A DNA stretch of 64,000 nucleotides from Reichenbachiella ulvae (GCF_025833875.1 NZ_JAOYOD010000001.1:5181501-5245500); one strand, 5' to 3'; positions 8,233 through 17,912 are shown, counted from the stretch's first letter. Numbers and translations are program-made. Notes: generated from the sequence alone by a model not told the origin.

Positions 8233-9606
8233 CTAATTGTTAAATACAAGAGAAAACTCTGTCCCCTCATCAATTACACTTGTCACGCTGATACTGCCAT
8301 TGTGCTTTCTGATGATCTGTTTGGATAGACTGAGGCCAATTCCTGATCCTGATTTTTTAGTCGTGAAGAATGGAATAAAAATTTTCTTTAAGGCATCCTC
8401 GTCTATACCTGTGCCATTGTCCTTGATGTTGATAAATACTCTTTGATAGCCATCATATCCAGCACTAATGGTAATAACCTTGTCCTTATTATTTTCAGGG
8501 TTTTCTTCCAAGGCTTGAATGGCATTCTTGAGTAAATTAATAATGACTTGATCGATCTGCTCACGGTCTGCCTCTATACAAATGTCTTTAGGCTCTATTT
8601 CTAGATTGACATGAATTTCGTGAACCTGAATGTCGTGTCTGAGGAGGGTGAGTGTCGTATTGAATAGCTCTTCGAGACAGATTTTCGTTTTGTTAGGAAT
8701 TGGGATTCTAGTAAGGTTTCTAAAGTCACTCACGAATTTGATTAAGCTTTCACTCCGTTTATGGATGGTCTGAACAGCCATGTGAAAGTCTTCAATATCT
8801 TCTTTGCTGATGTTTTTGATGTTGAAATCATCGTCCACTACATCTTCCAAATTTGACTCGACAGTGGCTGCAAGGGATGAAATCGGCGTGACAGAGTTCA
8901 TGATCTCATGTGTCAAAACACGAATCAAGTTTTGCCATGCGTCCATTTCCTTTTCGTCTAGTTCGCTTTTGATATTTTGGATGGACACCAACTTGAATTC
9001 CTCTTCACGTCTGACCAACTGAATGGCATAGATGGATAGCTGAACTTCTTCACCTTTTCGATCGATTTTGATCAAGTCTCTGCCGCCAGTCTGTAGATCT
9101 TTCAAACTGCTGACCAATTCGGGGTTGAGATCGGCCAAATCTTCAACGCTGCTAATGTTCTCTATGTCTAGAAGAGATTTAGCTGCTGCATTGATGATCT
9201 GGATTTGCCCTTTCTTATTGAAGGTGATGATCCCAATGCCTACGTGCTGAACAATCGTGCGTAGATACTGGTATTGTGCTTCTTTTTCTGCCCGGATCTC
9301 CCTGAACTTTTTGATCACCAGGTTGAACCGGTCGTATAGCAAATCCTGCGAAGTGCCTGTGCGTTTGGTCGTGTAGGTCTGTGTGAAGTCATCATATTTA
9401 ATAGAATCCAGAAAATTGGCAAATTCTACATTGGACTTGTCGAGGTATTTCACCAGAGAATAGCCCTGAACAACTAAAGCGATCAATAAGAGCAATCGAG
9501 TAAGGTTATATGAATCCGAATAGAAGGAATTGACCAGTAGAATACAGGTCAAGAGCACAAAACCAACTCGAAGTGCTATTGATACTTTGAAATTCTTAAA
9601 GTCCAT
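8233..9606 (-). CDS. sensor histidine kinase, NtrB/NtrY-like
   Basis: A 457-residue membrane kinase. Two short N-terminal membrane spans lie at about 8-28 and 36-52, followed by a linker and a PAS domain (about 112-210, with GIGIITFNKKGQIQIINAAA). The HisKA helix has the phospho-acceptor His233 in LTHEIMNSVTPIS. The ATPase domain carries the N-box DQVIINLLKNAIQAL, the G1 box DNGTGI and the G2 box GSGIGLSLSK. It phosphorylates the adjacent sigma54-type regulator, whose gene it overlaps by 11 nt. There is almost no periplasmic domain, so the signal is probably membrane-borne or read by the PAS domain. The pair resembles NtrY/NtrX-type systems, but the signal is unknown. Confidence 0.9.
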   Translation of the reverse strand: MDFKNFKVSIALRVGFVLLTCILLVNSFYSDSYNLTRLLLLIALVVQGYSLVKYLDKSNVEFANFLDSIKYDDFTQTYTTKRTGTSQDLLYDRFNLVIKKFREIRAEKEAQYQYLRTIVQHVGIGIITFNKKGQIQIINAAAKSLLDIENISSVEDLADLNPELVSSLKDLQTGGRDLIKIDRKGEEVQLSIYAIQLVRREEEFKLVSIQNIKSELDEKEMDAWQNLIRVLTHEIMNSVTPISSLAATVESNLEDVVDDDFNIKNISKEDIEDFHMAVQTIHKRSESLIKFVSDFRNLTRIPIPNKTKICLEELFNTTLTLLRHDIQVHEIHVNLEIEPKDICIEADREQIDQVIINLLKNAIQALEENPENNKDKVITISAGYDGYQRVFINIKDNGTGIDEDALKKIFIPFFTTKKSGSGIGLSLSKQIIRKHNGSISVTSVIDEGTEFSLVFNN

Positions 9607-10978
9607 GTTTCTCTAGTCTTCTGTAGAGAGAGGCTCTGGTAAGACCTAGCTCTTTTGCTGCTCTGGAAATATTTCCCTGGTTTCGGTCTATGGCTTTTTG
9701 AATGATGTTTTTTTCAACTTCATCCAGGTTGAATGTCTCCTCCAGGATATTGCCATCCTCTCCTGTCTTATGGTTTAAAAAGAAGAAATCCTCAGGCATG
9801 AGAGAGTTTTCATCACTCATGATCACTGCTCGCTCTATGGCGTGCTGTAATTCTCGGATGTTGCCTGGCCAATGGTATTTCTGTAGTTTTTTGATGGCAG
9901 CTGAGGAAATCTTTTTACCACTCTTTCTGTATTTCTTGCTATAGGTTTTGATGAAGTGGTCTGCCAGTAGAGGGATGTCTTCGATTCTCTCCCTCAAAGC
10001 AGGCAGTCTCAATTCCACGGTGTTGATTCTGTATAGCAAATCTTGTCTGAACGTAGAATCTTCTACCATCTCGTAGAGCGGCATGTTGGTAGCGCAGATC
10101 AGGCGTATGTCAATATTTTGGATTTTGTTAGAACCAATTGGAGTGACTTGTCTGTTTTGAATAGCTGTCAGGAGTTTGGACTGCAGTGGCATGCTTAGGT
10201 TGCCGATCTCATCTAGAAACAAAGTACCCTTATTAGCAATTTCAAATCGGCCTTTGCGGTCTTCTTTGGCGTCAGTAAATGCACCTTTTTTATGACCAAA
10301 TAGTTCGCTTTCAAAGAGTGTCTCAGTGATGGCTCCCATGTCGACCCCTACGAAAACATTGTCTTTACGCATAGATTTCATGTGAATGGCACGAGAGATC
10401 AGTTCCTTACCCGTACCGTTTTCACCTAAAATCAGGATGTTGGCGTCAGTTTGAGCTACTTTGTCGATGATCTTAAAAACTGACTTGATGGCCTCACTGT
10501 CCCCGATAATATCCTTGAAAGGTTGATTGATTTCCTCCTCTAGCTGTTTTTTTTCGCTTTTGAGTTGGTCTACCTGATTATATGACTTTTTTAGTTTGAC
10601 TGCAGTGGATAGGGTGGCCAAAAGTTTTTCGTTCTGCCATGGCTTCAGTACGAAATCAGTAGCACCTTCTTTTAGAGCTTTGACGGCCATTTCTACATCG
10701 CCAAACGCGGTGATTAGTACTACGACAGCTTGTGGGTCTCTTTCTAGAATTTGATCCAGCCAATAAAAACCTTCCTTACCGCTGGTGATGTCTTTGCTGA
10801 AATTCATATCTAGCATGATGACATCATAGGTATCGTTGTTCATCAAGAAAGGAATCTTTTTTGGATTCTTTTCTATGATAACTTCCTGTGCATATTTTTT
10901 GAGCAGCATTTTAGCTGCAAACAATACGTCTTCGTCATCATCTATAATTAATATTTTGCCAAGCTCTTTTTCCATCAT
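9596..10978 (-). CDS. sigma54-dependent response regulator, NtrC family
   Basis: The 460-residue protein has three domains. The receiver (about 6-125) has acidic residues IDDDED and phospho-acceptor Asp57 in VIMLDMNF. The AAA+ ATPase has Walker A GENGTGKE at 185-192 and Walker B TLFLDEIG. A Fis-type HTH lies at the end (GNISRAAKELGLTRASLYRR). The sigma54-contact loop reads GAFTDA (232-237) rather than canonical GAFTGA. It activates sigma54 promoters when phosphorylated by the overlapping histidine kinase. M1 and M2 are adjacent; either could be the start. It is first in the five-gene cluster reaching 5520, which it may control. Confidence 0.92.
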   Translation of the reverse strand: MMEKELGKILIIDDDEDVLFAAKMLLKKYAQEVIIEKNPKKIPFLMNNDTYDVIMLDMNFSKDITSGKEGFYWLDQILERDPQAVVVLITAFGDVEMAVKALKEGATDFVLKPWQNEKLLATLSTAVKLKKSYNQVDQLKSEKKQLEEEINQPFKDIIGDSEAIKSVFKIIDKVAQTDANILILGENGTGKELISRAIHMKSMRKDNVFVGVDMGAITETLFESELFGHKKGAFTDAKEDRKGRFEIANKGTLFLDEIGNLSMPLQSKLLTAIQNRQVTPIGSNKIQNIDIRLICATNMPLYEMVEDSTFRQDLLYRINTVELRLPALRERIEDIPLLADHFIKTYSKKYRKSGKKISSAAIKKLQKYHWPGNIRELQHAIERAVIMSDENSLMPEDFFFLNHKTGEDGNILEETFNLDEVEKNIIQKAIDRNQGNISRAAKELGLTRASLYRRLEKHGL

Positions 10979-11183
10979 ATCGAATTTTCTTTTTGTAGTT
11001 CACTATTTGTGCCAAAATCGAGAATCCAACTTGATGTTCAATAAAGAAGGTTTTTGAAAAACCGAGAGTTAAAATACGCCCTATATCGAACAAAAAAGTG
11101 TCTCGAAACCGGACATAATTTAGCTAAACTTTTATTCTAAATGACGGGAATGGGAGAGATAAATAATGAGGGGGAAGGTGAAT

Positions 11184-11576
11184 TTAGAAATTCACCTTTT
11201 TAGTAAGGTTTTCATCTCCTGATTCTACCTTCACCACATAGATTTTGGAATTGGTTTCATTGAAGTTGTATTCAATTTCTGAATTCAACATGTACTTTTT
11301 TTCTTCCGTCAGTACGAGGTTGCCAATGATGTCATAAATTTTGATGTTGACATAGTCTGATGGTCTGTTGACGAATATTAACTTGAACTTTCCATTTTCT
11401 AAAGGCTCCAGGTGGTAGTCCAATTTATCAGGAGAAATAGATTCCTTATAATTCAATCGGTTTTCGATCTTACGAGAGTAATCCAGAGCATTTTCCTTGT
11501 CGTCAACCAAATCTTGTGCAATGGGTGCAAAGGATAGAGTGAAAAGAAGGGCAATAAGTAAGTAGTTCTTTTTCAT
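11184..11576 (-). CDS. small secreted protein with T9SS-type sorting domain
   Basis: A 130-residue protein with signal peptide MKKNYLLIALLFTLSFAPIA and a C-terminal half that resembles the type A Por/T9SS sorting fold: strand VNIKIYDIIGNLVLTEE, then SKIYVVKVESGDENLTKKVNF. In ordinary cargo this domain follows a large effector. Here only about 45 residues precede it, so the protein is almost all sorting domain. It could be a trimmed relic of a larger secreted protein or a tiny surface protein. The last codons and stop overlap an inverted repeat, AAGGTGAATTT/AAATTCACCTT, at 11177-11200. It stands alone between the regulator and gcvP. Confidence 0.6.
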   Translation of the reverse strand: MKKNYLLIALLFTLSFAPIAQDLVDDKENALDYSRKIENRLNYKESISPDKLDYHLEPLENGKFKLIFVNRPSDYVNIKIYDIIGNLVLTEEKKYMLNSEIEYNFNETNSKIYVVKVESGDENLTKKVNF

Positions 11577-11670
11577 AAATCAGAGGTTGACTTTTGATAC
11601 AATAACAAGCAAATTCTGTTCCATAGTTTATGTATAAATGAGAAAATGCTTGTCATCGTTGCTTTTATTT

Positions 11671-14574
11671 TCAAACTTCTGCTTCCTCCAATTCATATGC
11701 CTCTGTCGGGATGCAACTGCAGTAGAGGTTTCTATCTCCATATGCATTGTCGACACGTCCCACAGATGGCCAGAATTTGTTAGCTCTGACGTATTCGATT
11801 GGGTAAACAGCGGCACTGCGGCTATAACTGTGGTTCCATTCGTCTGACAAACTATGGTCAGCAGTATGAGGTGCATTTTTCAATACATTGTCCTCTTTGT
11901 CTGCAGTTCCATTTTCCACCTCACGTATTTCCTCTCTGATGCTCAAAAGTGCATCACAGAATCTGTCTAGTTCTTCTTTTGATTCGGACTCTGTCGGTTC
12001 GATCATTAGTGTTCCTGCAACAGGGAATGAAACAGTAGGAGCATGGAAACCATAATCCATCAATCGCTTGGCAATATCTTCTACTTCTATACCAGCCTCT
12101 TTGAATGAACGACAATCGACGATCATTTCGTGCGCACATCTTCCATTTTTTCCGCTGTACAGAATGTTGAATTCTTTTTCCAATCGGGCTTTGATGTAAT
12201 TGGCATTCAGAATTGCGAGTTTGGTGGCATTTTCTAATCCGTCTGCCCCCATCATAGCGATATAGGCATAGGAGATAGCTAGCACACCGGCACTACCCCA
12301 TGGCGCACTAGATACTGCACCGATAGCTTCATCTTCTGCCATGTGAACAAGAGGATTGCCTGGTAGGAATGGAGCAAGATGTTCGGCAACACCAATTGGT
12401 CCGATCCCGGGTCCACCTCCACCGTGGGGGATGGCAAAAGTCTTGTGTAGATTGAGGTGACATACGTCAGCTCCAATAATACCTGGACTAGTCAACCCAA
12501 CCTGGGCATTCATGTTCGCCCCATCCATGTAGACCTGTCCGCCATTCGAATGAATGATTTCACAGATTTCCATCACGCTCTCCTCAAATACTCCGTGAGT
12601 AGATGGGTAGGTGATCATGAGAGATGAAAGATTTTCTTTATGCTGTTCCGCTTTGGCTTTAAGATCCGATACATCGATGTTTCCTTGTTCGTCGCATTGT
12701 ACGATGATCACCTTGTTGCCCGCCATCACAGCACTAGCAGGGTTGGTGCCATGTGCAGACGAAGGGATGATTGTAATGTCTCTGTGTCCCTGGCCAATCG
12801 ATTCTTGATAGGCCTTGATAACCAAAAGCCCAGCATATTCGCCTTGCGCGCCAGAATTTGGTTGGAGCGAAACCGTATGGAAGTCTGTGATTTCAGCCAA
12901 CCATTTAGTCAGATCATCGATGATGTCCATGTAGCCTCTTGTCTGAAAAGAAGGGGCGAATGGATGGATCATGGCAAATTCAGGCCATGTAATCGGTACC
13001 ATCTCCGAAGTTGCATTCAGTTTCATTGTACATGATCCCAACGAAATCATCGAGTGGGCCAGTGACAAATCCTTGTTTTCGAGATGTTTGAGGTATCTCA
13101 GCATTTCGTGTTCTGATCGGTGCTTGTGAAATACTTCATGAGTCATGAAATCTGAATGTCTTGCGAAGACAGAATCAAATTTGATTTCCACATGATCCGC
13201 TGCTTTGATGATCTCCTCTGGGTTGATTTCAGATTCGCTATATTTCTGGAATACACCTATGATTTCAATCATATCAGATGGTGTATGCGTTTCGTCAAAA
13301 GCGATTTGGATGTGGTTTTCCACGAAATAGTTGAAGTTGACTTTTTTGGCTTCTGCTTCAACTCTAATTTTTTCGACAAGACCTGGGTCAATTTCGAAAT
13401 CCAAAGTATCGAAAAAGGTCTGATTGTTTTGTTTAAATCCTAGTTTTTGAATGTAATTGCTGGCCAATTGAGCCAAGCCATGAATTCTTTTTGCTATTCT
13501 GGTCAGTCCTTCTGGACCGTGGTATACTGCATATGCACCGGCCATCACGCCAAGCAATACTTGAGCAGTACAGATATTAGAAGTGGCTTTTTCTCTTCGG
13601 ATGTGCTGCTCTCTCGTTTGCAGCGCCATTCTATAGGCCTTTTTGCCATGCTTATCTACAGAAACGCCAATGATTCTACCAGGCAGCTGCCTTTTGAAGT
13701 CTTCTCTAGTCGCAAAGTAGCCGGCGTGAGGTCCCCCAAATCCCATAGGAACACCGAATCGCTGTGTAGTGCCTACCACTACATCCGCTCCCCATTCACC
13801 AGGAGGTGTCAATAACGTCAAGCTCAATAGGTCAGCAGCTGCAACTATTTTAACCTGATTGTTTTCAGCCTGCTGGAATAAGTCTTTGTAATCCTCTACG
13901 CTTCCATTGGCATTGGGATATTGAACCATGATGCCATAGTAGTCAGAGTCTCTTAGGTCAACTTCCTTGTAGTCACCAATGACTAATTCGATTCCTAGTG
14001 GAGTTGCTCTTGTTTGGAGAACGTCTAAAGTTTGAGGGAAAATATGCTGATCAACGAAATACTTGTTGGCGTTCTTTTTATCTTTTTTCCTCAAGGAATG
14101 AAGCATGGTCATGGCTTCAGCAGCAGCAGTCCCTTCGTCTAGCAACGAAGCATTTGCAATTTCCATTCCGGTCAAGTCGCTGATCATGGTTTGGAAGTTG
14201 ATCAAGGCTTCTAGTCTGCCTTGGGCTATTTCAGCCTGATATGGTGTGTAGGCGGTATACCACCCTGGGTTTTCTAGAATGTTGCGTTGGATGACTGCTG
14301 GAGTCACTGTTCCGTAGTAGCCCATTCCGATGAAAGATTTGAAAACCTTATTTTGAGAGGCTGTTTCCTTCATCGCATGAAAGTAGCTGAACTCATCCAG
14401 GGCAGGTGGTAGGTTCAGTTTGCCTTTTCTTCTAATATTGGCAGGTACGGTTTGGTCAATGAGTTGATCTAAAGAATCTGCACCAACGGTTTCCAACATC
14501 TGCTCGATTTCATTTTCTGAAGGGCCATTGTGTCGGTTTTGGAAGTGAGTTCTCTCGTTTAAATTCGCTATCAT
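11671..14574 (-). CDS. gcvP: glycine dehydrogenase (P protein), fused alpha/beta form
   Basis: At 967 residues this is the full-length single-chain P protein. The N-terminal half starts [17 protein letters not shown] and has IGMGYYGT and [21 protein letters not shown]. The C-terminal half has [19 protein letters not shown] and the PLP lysine motif [18 protein letters not shown]. The enzyme decarboxylates glycine and passes the aminomethyl group to lipoyl-GcvH in the glycine cleavage system. GcvT and GcvH genes are not next to it, which is common in Bacteroidota. No frameshift seen. The upstream 342 nt hold a long hairpin described separately. Confidence 0.96.
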   Translation of the reverse strand: MIANLNERTHFQNRHNGPSENEIEQMLETVGADSLDQLIDQTVPANIRRKGKLNLPPALDEFSYFHAMKETASQNKVFKSFIGMGYYGTVTPAVIQRNILENPGWYTAYTPYQAEIAQGRLEALINFQTMISDLTGMEIANASLLDEGTAAAEAMTMLHSLRKKDKKNANKYFVDQHIFPQTLDVLQTRATPLGIELVIGDYKEVDLRDSDYYGIMVQYPNANGSVEDYKDLFQQAENNQVKIVAAADLLSLTLLTPPGEWGADVVVGTTQRFGVPMGFGGPHAGYFATREDFKRQLPGRIIGVSVDKHGKKAYRMALQTREQHIRREKATSNICTAQVLLGVMAGAYAVYHGPEGLTRIAKRIHGLAQLASNYIQKLGFKQNNQTFFDTLDFEIDPGLVEKIRVEAEAKKVNFNYFVENHIQIAFDETHTPSDMIEIIGVFQKYSESEINPEEIIKAADHVEIKFDSVFARHSDFMTHEVFHKHRSEHEMLRYLKHLENKDLSLAHSMISLGSCTMKLNATSEMVPITWPEFAMIHPFAPSFQTRGYMDIIDDLTKWLAEITDFHTVSLQPNSGAQGEYAGLLVIKAYQESIGQGHRDITIIPSSAHGTNPASAVMAGNKVIIVQCDEQGNIDVSDLKAKAEQHKENLSSLMITYPSTHGVFEESVMEICEIIHSNGGQVYMDGANMNAQVGLTSPGIIGADVCHLNLHKTFAIPHGGGGPGIGPIGVAEHLAPFLPGNPLVHMAEDEAIGAVSSAPWGSAGVLAISYAYIAMMGADGLENATKLAILNANYIKARLEKEFNILYSGKNGRCAHEMIVDCRSFKEAGIEVEDIAKRLMDYGFHAPTVSFPVAGTLMIEPTESESKEELDRFCDALLSIREEIREVENGTADKEDNVLKNAPHTADHSLSDEWNHSYSRSAAVYPIEYVRANKFWPSVGRVDNAYGDRNLYCSCIPTEAYELEEAEV

Positions 14575-14916
14575 CTTGGGCTTAATCCTTTAATTCTCAA
14601 AAAAGTAATGGGCGCAAATTTAGCTTGAATTCCACTAAATAAAAGGCATAAGAATAGACAAATCTTTTGCTTTGATTGATTGAGACTTAAGAAGAAAATG
14701 TGATGTAAAAATGAGAAGGGGAGGGAGTCGATACTTGTGGGATTAGGTACCGTTGTACCTATTCCCCACAAGATCTTTTCAACCAGCTATGGAAAGAAAG
14801 ACTTTTAATCCATCTTTCTGTTACAATTATAAATCCTTCCTTCTTCAACTGGTATTTATTTGGACGAAGAGGCGGTTATTTTCGATGAATAAGATGAATT
14901 CATAGACGAATGATAT
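14575..14916. other. intergenic region between the helicase and gcvP
   Basis: These 342 nt hold no convincing gene. They contain a long imperfect inverted repeat (14734-14771) and a 7-bp one (AGAAAGA/TCTTTCT around 14787-14818). The gcvP promoter must lie here, but no clear TAnnTTTG with a -33 element was found on the minus strand. Confidence 0.5.
14734..14771. repeat. long inverted repeat / hairpin
   Basis: The arms CTTGTGGGATTAGGTAC and GTACCTATTCCCCACAAG pair over about 17 bp with one mismatch and one bulge and a 4-nt loop. No T-run follows on either strand, so it does not look like a standard terminator. It could be an attenuator or an mRNA 3' end in the helicase transcript or gcvP leader. 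Confidence 0.6.
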
Positions 14917-16203
14917 TTAACGCCTTCTGGGTTTCTTTTTACTTCCTGCTTTTTTGCGTTTTTTTTCATGGAAAGCACCCTTATAATCAGGGTTTTCCTT
15001 CTTTTTTAGGTAGTCCAACTCGCGTAGCATCTTTTGTTTTTCCTCGAATGGTGTTTTTTCGATAGCAACAGCCTCAGGCAAGGTTGAAACTGGAATTGTT
15101 TTATCAATCAATGCTTCGATTTTTTTGATGTGGTATTGTTCCGCATCATTGGAGAAGGTGATGGCTATGCCGGCATTGTTGGCGCGACCGGTTCGGCCGA
15201 TGCGGTGTACATAATCCTCGTAAATTAGGGGTACGTCAAAATTGATGACATGAGATACCAGCGTAACGTCGATTCCTCTAGCCGCTACGTCAGTCGCTAC
15301 CAGAATACGAGTTTCACCACTTCTAAATGAATCTATGGAGTTCATTCTGGTGTTTTGTGCCTTATTGCCATGAATCACCTTGACGGATTTGGTGATTTTT
15401 CTATCGATGAATTTATAGATATTGTCCGCATTGGCTTTGGATTTCACGAAAATGATGACTCGATTGAAATCTTCGTTCTCCAACAAATGCCCCAGCATAT
15501 TGATTTTTGATTTGAAGTTGGGGATGTGGTAAAGCTGCTGCTCGATGGTGTCTACTGTGGAGGCCTGAGGAGTTACTTCCACTTTTTCGGGGAATTCCAG
15601 GAACTCTTCTGATAGCGTAATCACGCTTTCGGGCATGGTGGCAGAGAATAACAGGTTTTGTCTCTTGACAGGGATTACCTCCAATATCTGTCTGATCTGA
15701 GGCATGAATCCCATGTCCATCATTTTGTCCGCCTCATCGATGACCAGTGTTTTGATCTGTTTAGTGCCAAACACATATTTTTTGTACAGGTCCATAAAAC
15801 GACCGGGTGTGGCGACTAGGATATCCATTCCATTTTCGAAAGATTCTATTTGAAGTTTCGATCCTGATCCCCCAAAAACCGCAGTGTGGCGCAAGTCCAG
15901 ATAAGTGCAGTATTTCTTGATATTTGATTCAATCTGAATGGCCAGCTCACGGGTAGGAGCGAGAATTAAGGCTCTAGGGTCATCTCCTTGTGCATATTTT
16001 AGCTTCATCAATAGCGGAAGTACAAAGGCTGCCGTCTTGCCTGTTCCTGTTTGGGCGATCCCCAGTACATCATGCCCAGCTTGAATGAGCGGTATGGCCT
16101 GCTGCTGAATAGGGGTTGGAGTTTCATAACCAGCCTCTGAAATCGCATTGAGAATCTGCTTATTCAATTTTAGATCTGAAAAACTTTCGATGTTATTGGA
16201 CAT
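14917..16203 (-). CDS. DEAD-box ATP-dependent RNA helicase
   Basis: A 428-residue RhlE-like helicase with all core motifs in order: Q motif (ETPTPIQQQAIP), motif I AQTGTGKT, Ia PTRELAIQ, GG, Ib TPGR, motif II DEAD (VIDEADKMMDMGF), motif III SAT, motif IV IIFVKSK, V ATDVAARGID, and VI HRIGRTGRA. A short basic tail (KKRKKAGSKKKPRRR) likely binds RNA. Such proteins remodel ribosome-assembly or mRNA structures, often under cold. It is divergent from pyrC with about 68 nt between start codons. Confidence 0.95.
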   Translation of the reverse strand: MSNNIESFSDLKLNKQILNAISEAGYETPTPIQQQAIPLIQAGHDVLGIAQTGTGKTAAFVLPLLMKLKYAQGDDPRALILAPTRELAIQIESNIKKYCTYLDLRHTAVFGGSGSKLQIESFENGMDILVATPGRFMDLYKKYVFGTKQIKTLVIDEADKMMDMGFMPQIRQILEVIPVKRQNLLFSATMPESVITLSEEFLEFPEKVEVTPQASTVDTIEQQLYHIPNFKSKINMLGHLLENEDFNRVIIFVKSKANADNIYKFIDRKITKSVKVIHGNKAQNTRMNSIDSFRSGETRILVATDVAARGIDVTLVSHVINFDVPLIYEDYVHRIGRTGRANNAGIAITFSNDAEQYHIKKIEALIDKTIPVSTLPEAVAIEKTPFEEKQKMLRELDYLKKKENPDYKGAFHEKKRKKAGSKKKPRRR

Positions 16204-16230
16204 GGATATGATATTAGATGCTTGATCTGC

Positions 16231-16238
16231 TACTTTTG
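16231..16238 (+). promoter_or_regulatory. candidate -7 box for pyrC
   Basis: TACTTTTG matches TAnnTTTG, 34 nt upstream of the chosen pyrC ATG. The -33 region lacks a clear TTTG. It supports the ATG at 16272, because a start at 16218 would lie upstream of this promoter. Confidence 0.4.
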
Positions 16239-16271
16239 CTCTGCAATTTAGGAAATAAAAAGGACGGACAA

Positions 16272-17612
16272 ATGGCTAAATACACCCTGATTAAAAATGC
16301 GAAACTGGTAAACGAAGGTGAAATTCTTGCTCATGATGTATTGATCAAAGATCAGATGATCGAAAAGGTCGGTTATGACTTGAGTCACGAGACGGCAACT
16401 GTGCTGGATGCAGAAGGTAAATTCCTGATTCCGGGGATCATAGATGATCAGGTGCATTTTAGGGAGCCGGGGCTAACACACAAGGCAGAGATCTATACGG
16501 AAGCCAAAGCTGCTGTAGCTGGTGGGATTACTTCTTTTATGGAGATGCCGAATACGGTGCCTAATACTTTGACTCAGGAGCTGCTGCAAGACAAATACGA
16601 TATAGCCGCTGAGCGATCATTGGCGAATTATTCTTTTTTCATGGGTGCGTCCAATGACAACCTAGAGGAGGTATTGAAAACGAATCGACAAGATGTCTGT
16701 GGGATCAAGGTTTTTATGGGATCGTCGACTGGCAATATGCTGGTGGACAATGAGGAAACTCTGGAGCGACTTTTCTCAAGAGCGGAACTGATCGTAGCAG
16801 CACATTGTGAGGACGAAGGAACCATACGTGCGAATATGGAGCTATATAAAGAGAAGTATGGAGATGATATTCCGTTTACAGCACATCCGTTGATCAGAAG
16901 CGAGGAGGCTTGTTATTTGTCATCCTCTAAGGCTGTGGCTCTGGCGCGTAAGAACAAAACCAAATTTCATGTACTTCACATCTCGACGGCCAAAGAAACG
17001 GATCTATTTGATAACGACATCCCGTTGAAGGATAAGTTGATTACATCCGAAGCTTGTATCCATCATATGTGGTTCAATGATGAGGACTATCTGACAAAGG
17101 GAGGAAATATCAAATGGAACCCTGCTGTGAAGACCGCTTATGATAGAGATATGGTTTTTCAGGCGATGCTGGAGGACAAGATCGATATCATCGCGACAGA
17201 TCATGCGCCTCATACGATAGAGGAGAAGAATAATGGCTATTTGAATTGTCCTTCGGGAGGGCCGTTGGTGCAGCATGCTTTGCCAGCTATGATGGAGCAT
17301 TATCTAAACGGAAAAATATCTATCGAGCGGATGGTAGAAAAAATGTGTCACAATCCTGCGATCCTTTTCGAGGTAGAGAAGAGAGGATATATCAGGGAGG
17401 GATACTACGCCGATTTGGTATTGGTAGATAGTCATGATGTATGGTTGGTAGACAAAGGAAATGTATTGTCAAAATGCGGTTGGAGCCCATTTGAAGGATA
17501 TAAGTTTCGATCTAAAATCACGCATACCTTTGTGTCTGGACATCTCGCCTATGAGAATGGAAAGTTCAATGAAGAGCAGAAAGGAATGCGCTTAAAATTT
17601 GATAGAAAATAA
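16272..17612 (+). CDS. pyrC: dihydroorotase
   Basis: The protein is about 446 residues when started at MAKYTLIKNAKLVNEGE; the longer frame from 16218 adds a hydrophobic stretch not found in the family. The amidohydrolase metal motif HxR is in DDQVHFREPG, the carboxylated lysine is in GIKVFMGSSTG, and the metal Asp/substrate loop is in IATDHAPHT. It closes carbamoyl-aspartate to dihydroorotate, step three of de novo pyrimidine synthesis, in the cytoplasm. It belongs to the class I (multifunctional-complex-like) group. Related AllB/hydantoinase is the main alternative. It is transcribed alone, with tRNA-His downstream under its own promoter. Confidence 0.88.
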   Translation: MAKYTLIKNAKLVNEGEILAHDVLIKDQMIEKVGYDLSHETATVLDAEGKFLIPGIIDDQVHFREPGLTHKAEIYTEAKAAVAGGITSFMEMPNTVPNTLTQELLQDKYDIAAERSLANYSFFMGASNDNLEEVLKTNRQDVCGIKVFMGSSTGNMLVDNEETLERLFSRAELIVAAHCEDEGTIRANMELYKEKYGDDIPFTAHPLIRSEEACYLSSSKAVALARKNKTKFHVLHISTAKETDLFDNDIPLKDKLITSEACIHHMWFNDEDYLTKGGNIKWNPAVKTAYDRDMVFQAMLEDKIDIIATDHAPHTIEEKNNGYLNCPSGGPLVQHALPAMMEHYLNGKISIERMVEKMCHNPAILFEVEKRGYIREGYYADLVLVDSHDVWLVDKGNVLSKCGWSPFEGYKFRSKITHTFVSGHLAYENGKFNEEQKGMRLKFDRK

Positions 17613-17625
17613 ATCTGAAATATGT

Positions 17626-17657
17626 TTTGAAAAGTGTGATTCACTTTTCTATTTTTG
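17626..17657 (+). promoter_or_regulatory. tRNA-His promoter
   Basis: TTTG at 17626-17629 and TATTTTTG at 17650-17657 are separated by 20 nt, a textbook Bacteroidota promoter. The spacer forms an 8-bp inverted repeat, GAAAAGTG/CACTTTTC (17629-17649), which may also end the pyrC transcript. The tRNA starts 25 nt after the -7 box. Confidence 0.75.
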
Positions 17658-17682
17658 CACTCCCTTAACGAAAGGGATATAC

Positions 17683-17757
17683 GGTGGTTGTAGTTCAGTT
17701 GGTTAGAACGCCTGATTGTGGTTCAGGAGGTCGTCGGTTCGAGCCCGATCTTCCACC
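17683..17757 (+). tRNA. tRNA-His (anticodon GTG)
   Basis: The cloverleaf was folded by hand. The D stem is GTTC/GAAC, the anticodon stem CCTGA/TCAGG has loop TTGTGGT (anticodon GTG at 17718-17720), and the T stem GTCGG/CCGAT has loop TTCGAGC. The expected G-1 (17683) pairs with C73 (17757), a histidine identity feature. The acceptor stem GTGGTTG/CTTCCAC has two adjacent T-T mismatches at 5:68 and 6:67. CCA is not encoded. A strong terminator follows at once. Confidence 0.93.
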
Positions 17758-17768
17758 CGTTGAAAACG

Positions 17769-17801
17769 AAGCAGTTACATTAATTTGTAACTGCTTTTTT
17801 T
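17769..17801 (+). terminator. Rho-independent terminator after tRNA-His
   Basis: A perfect 8-bp stem GCAGTTAC/GTAACTGC (17771-17794) with an 8-nt loop is followed by seven T residues. A tandem 11-bp repeat GCGTGCTTTTT lies just after it, at 17810-17831. Confidence 0.92.
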
Positions 17802-17912
17802 ATGTCCTTGCGTGCTTTTTGCGTGCTTTTTTACAAATCGTAATTGTTTGCAATCGTTTTACTTCAATGCAAATACAGCATAGATCCCAGAAGAAGTAGT
17901 TGATTTACATAT

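Noticed and set aside
12640..13035. 131-codon plus-strand frame opposite gcvP
   Set aside because: It is antisense to highly conserved gcvP coding sequence, with no domain, signal or start context; a shadow frame.
17810..17831. Tandem GCGTGCTTTTT repeat after tRNA-His, a possible attachment or CRISPR-like repeat
   Set aside because: Only two units with no spacer pattern; it could be slippage next to a T-rich terminator. No CRISPR array was seen anywhere in the window.
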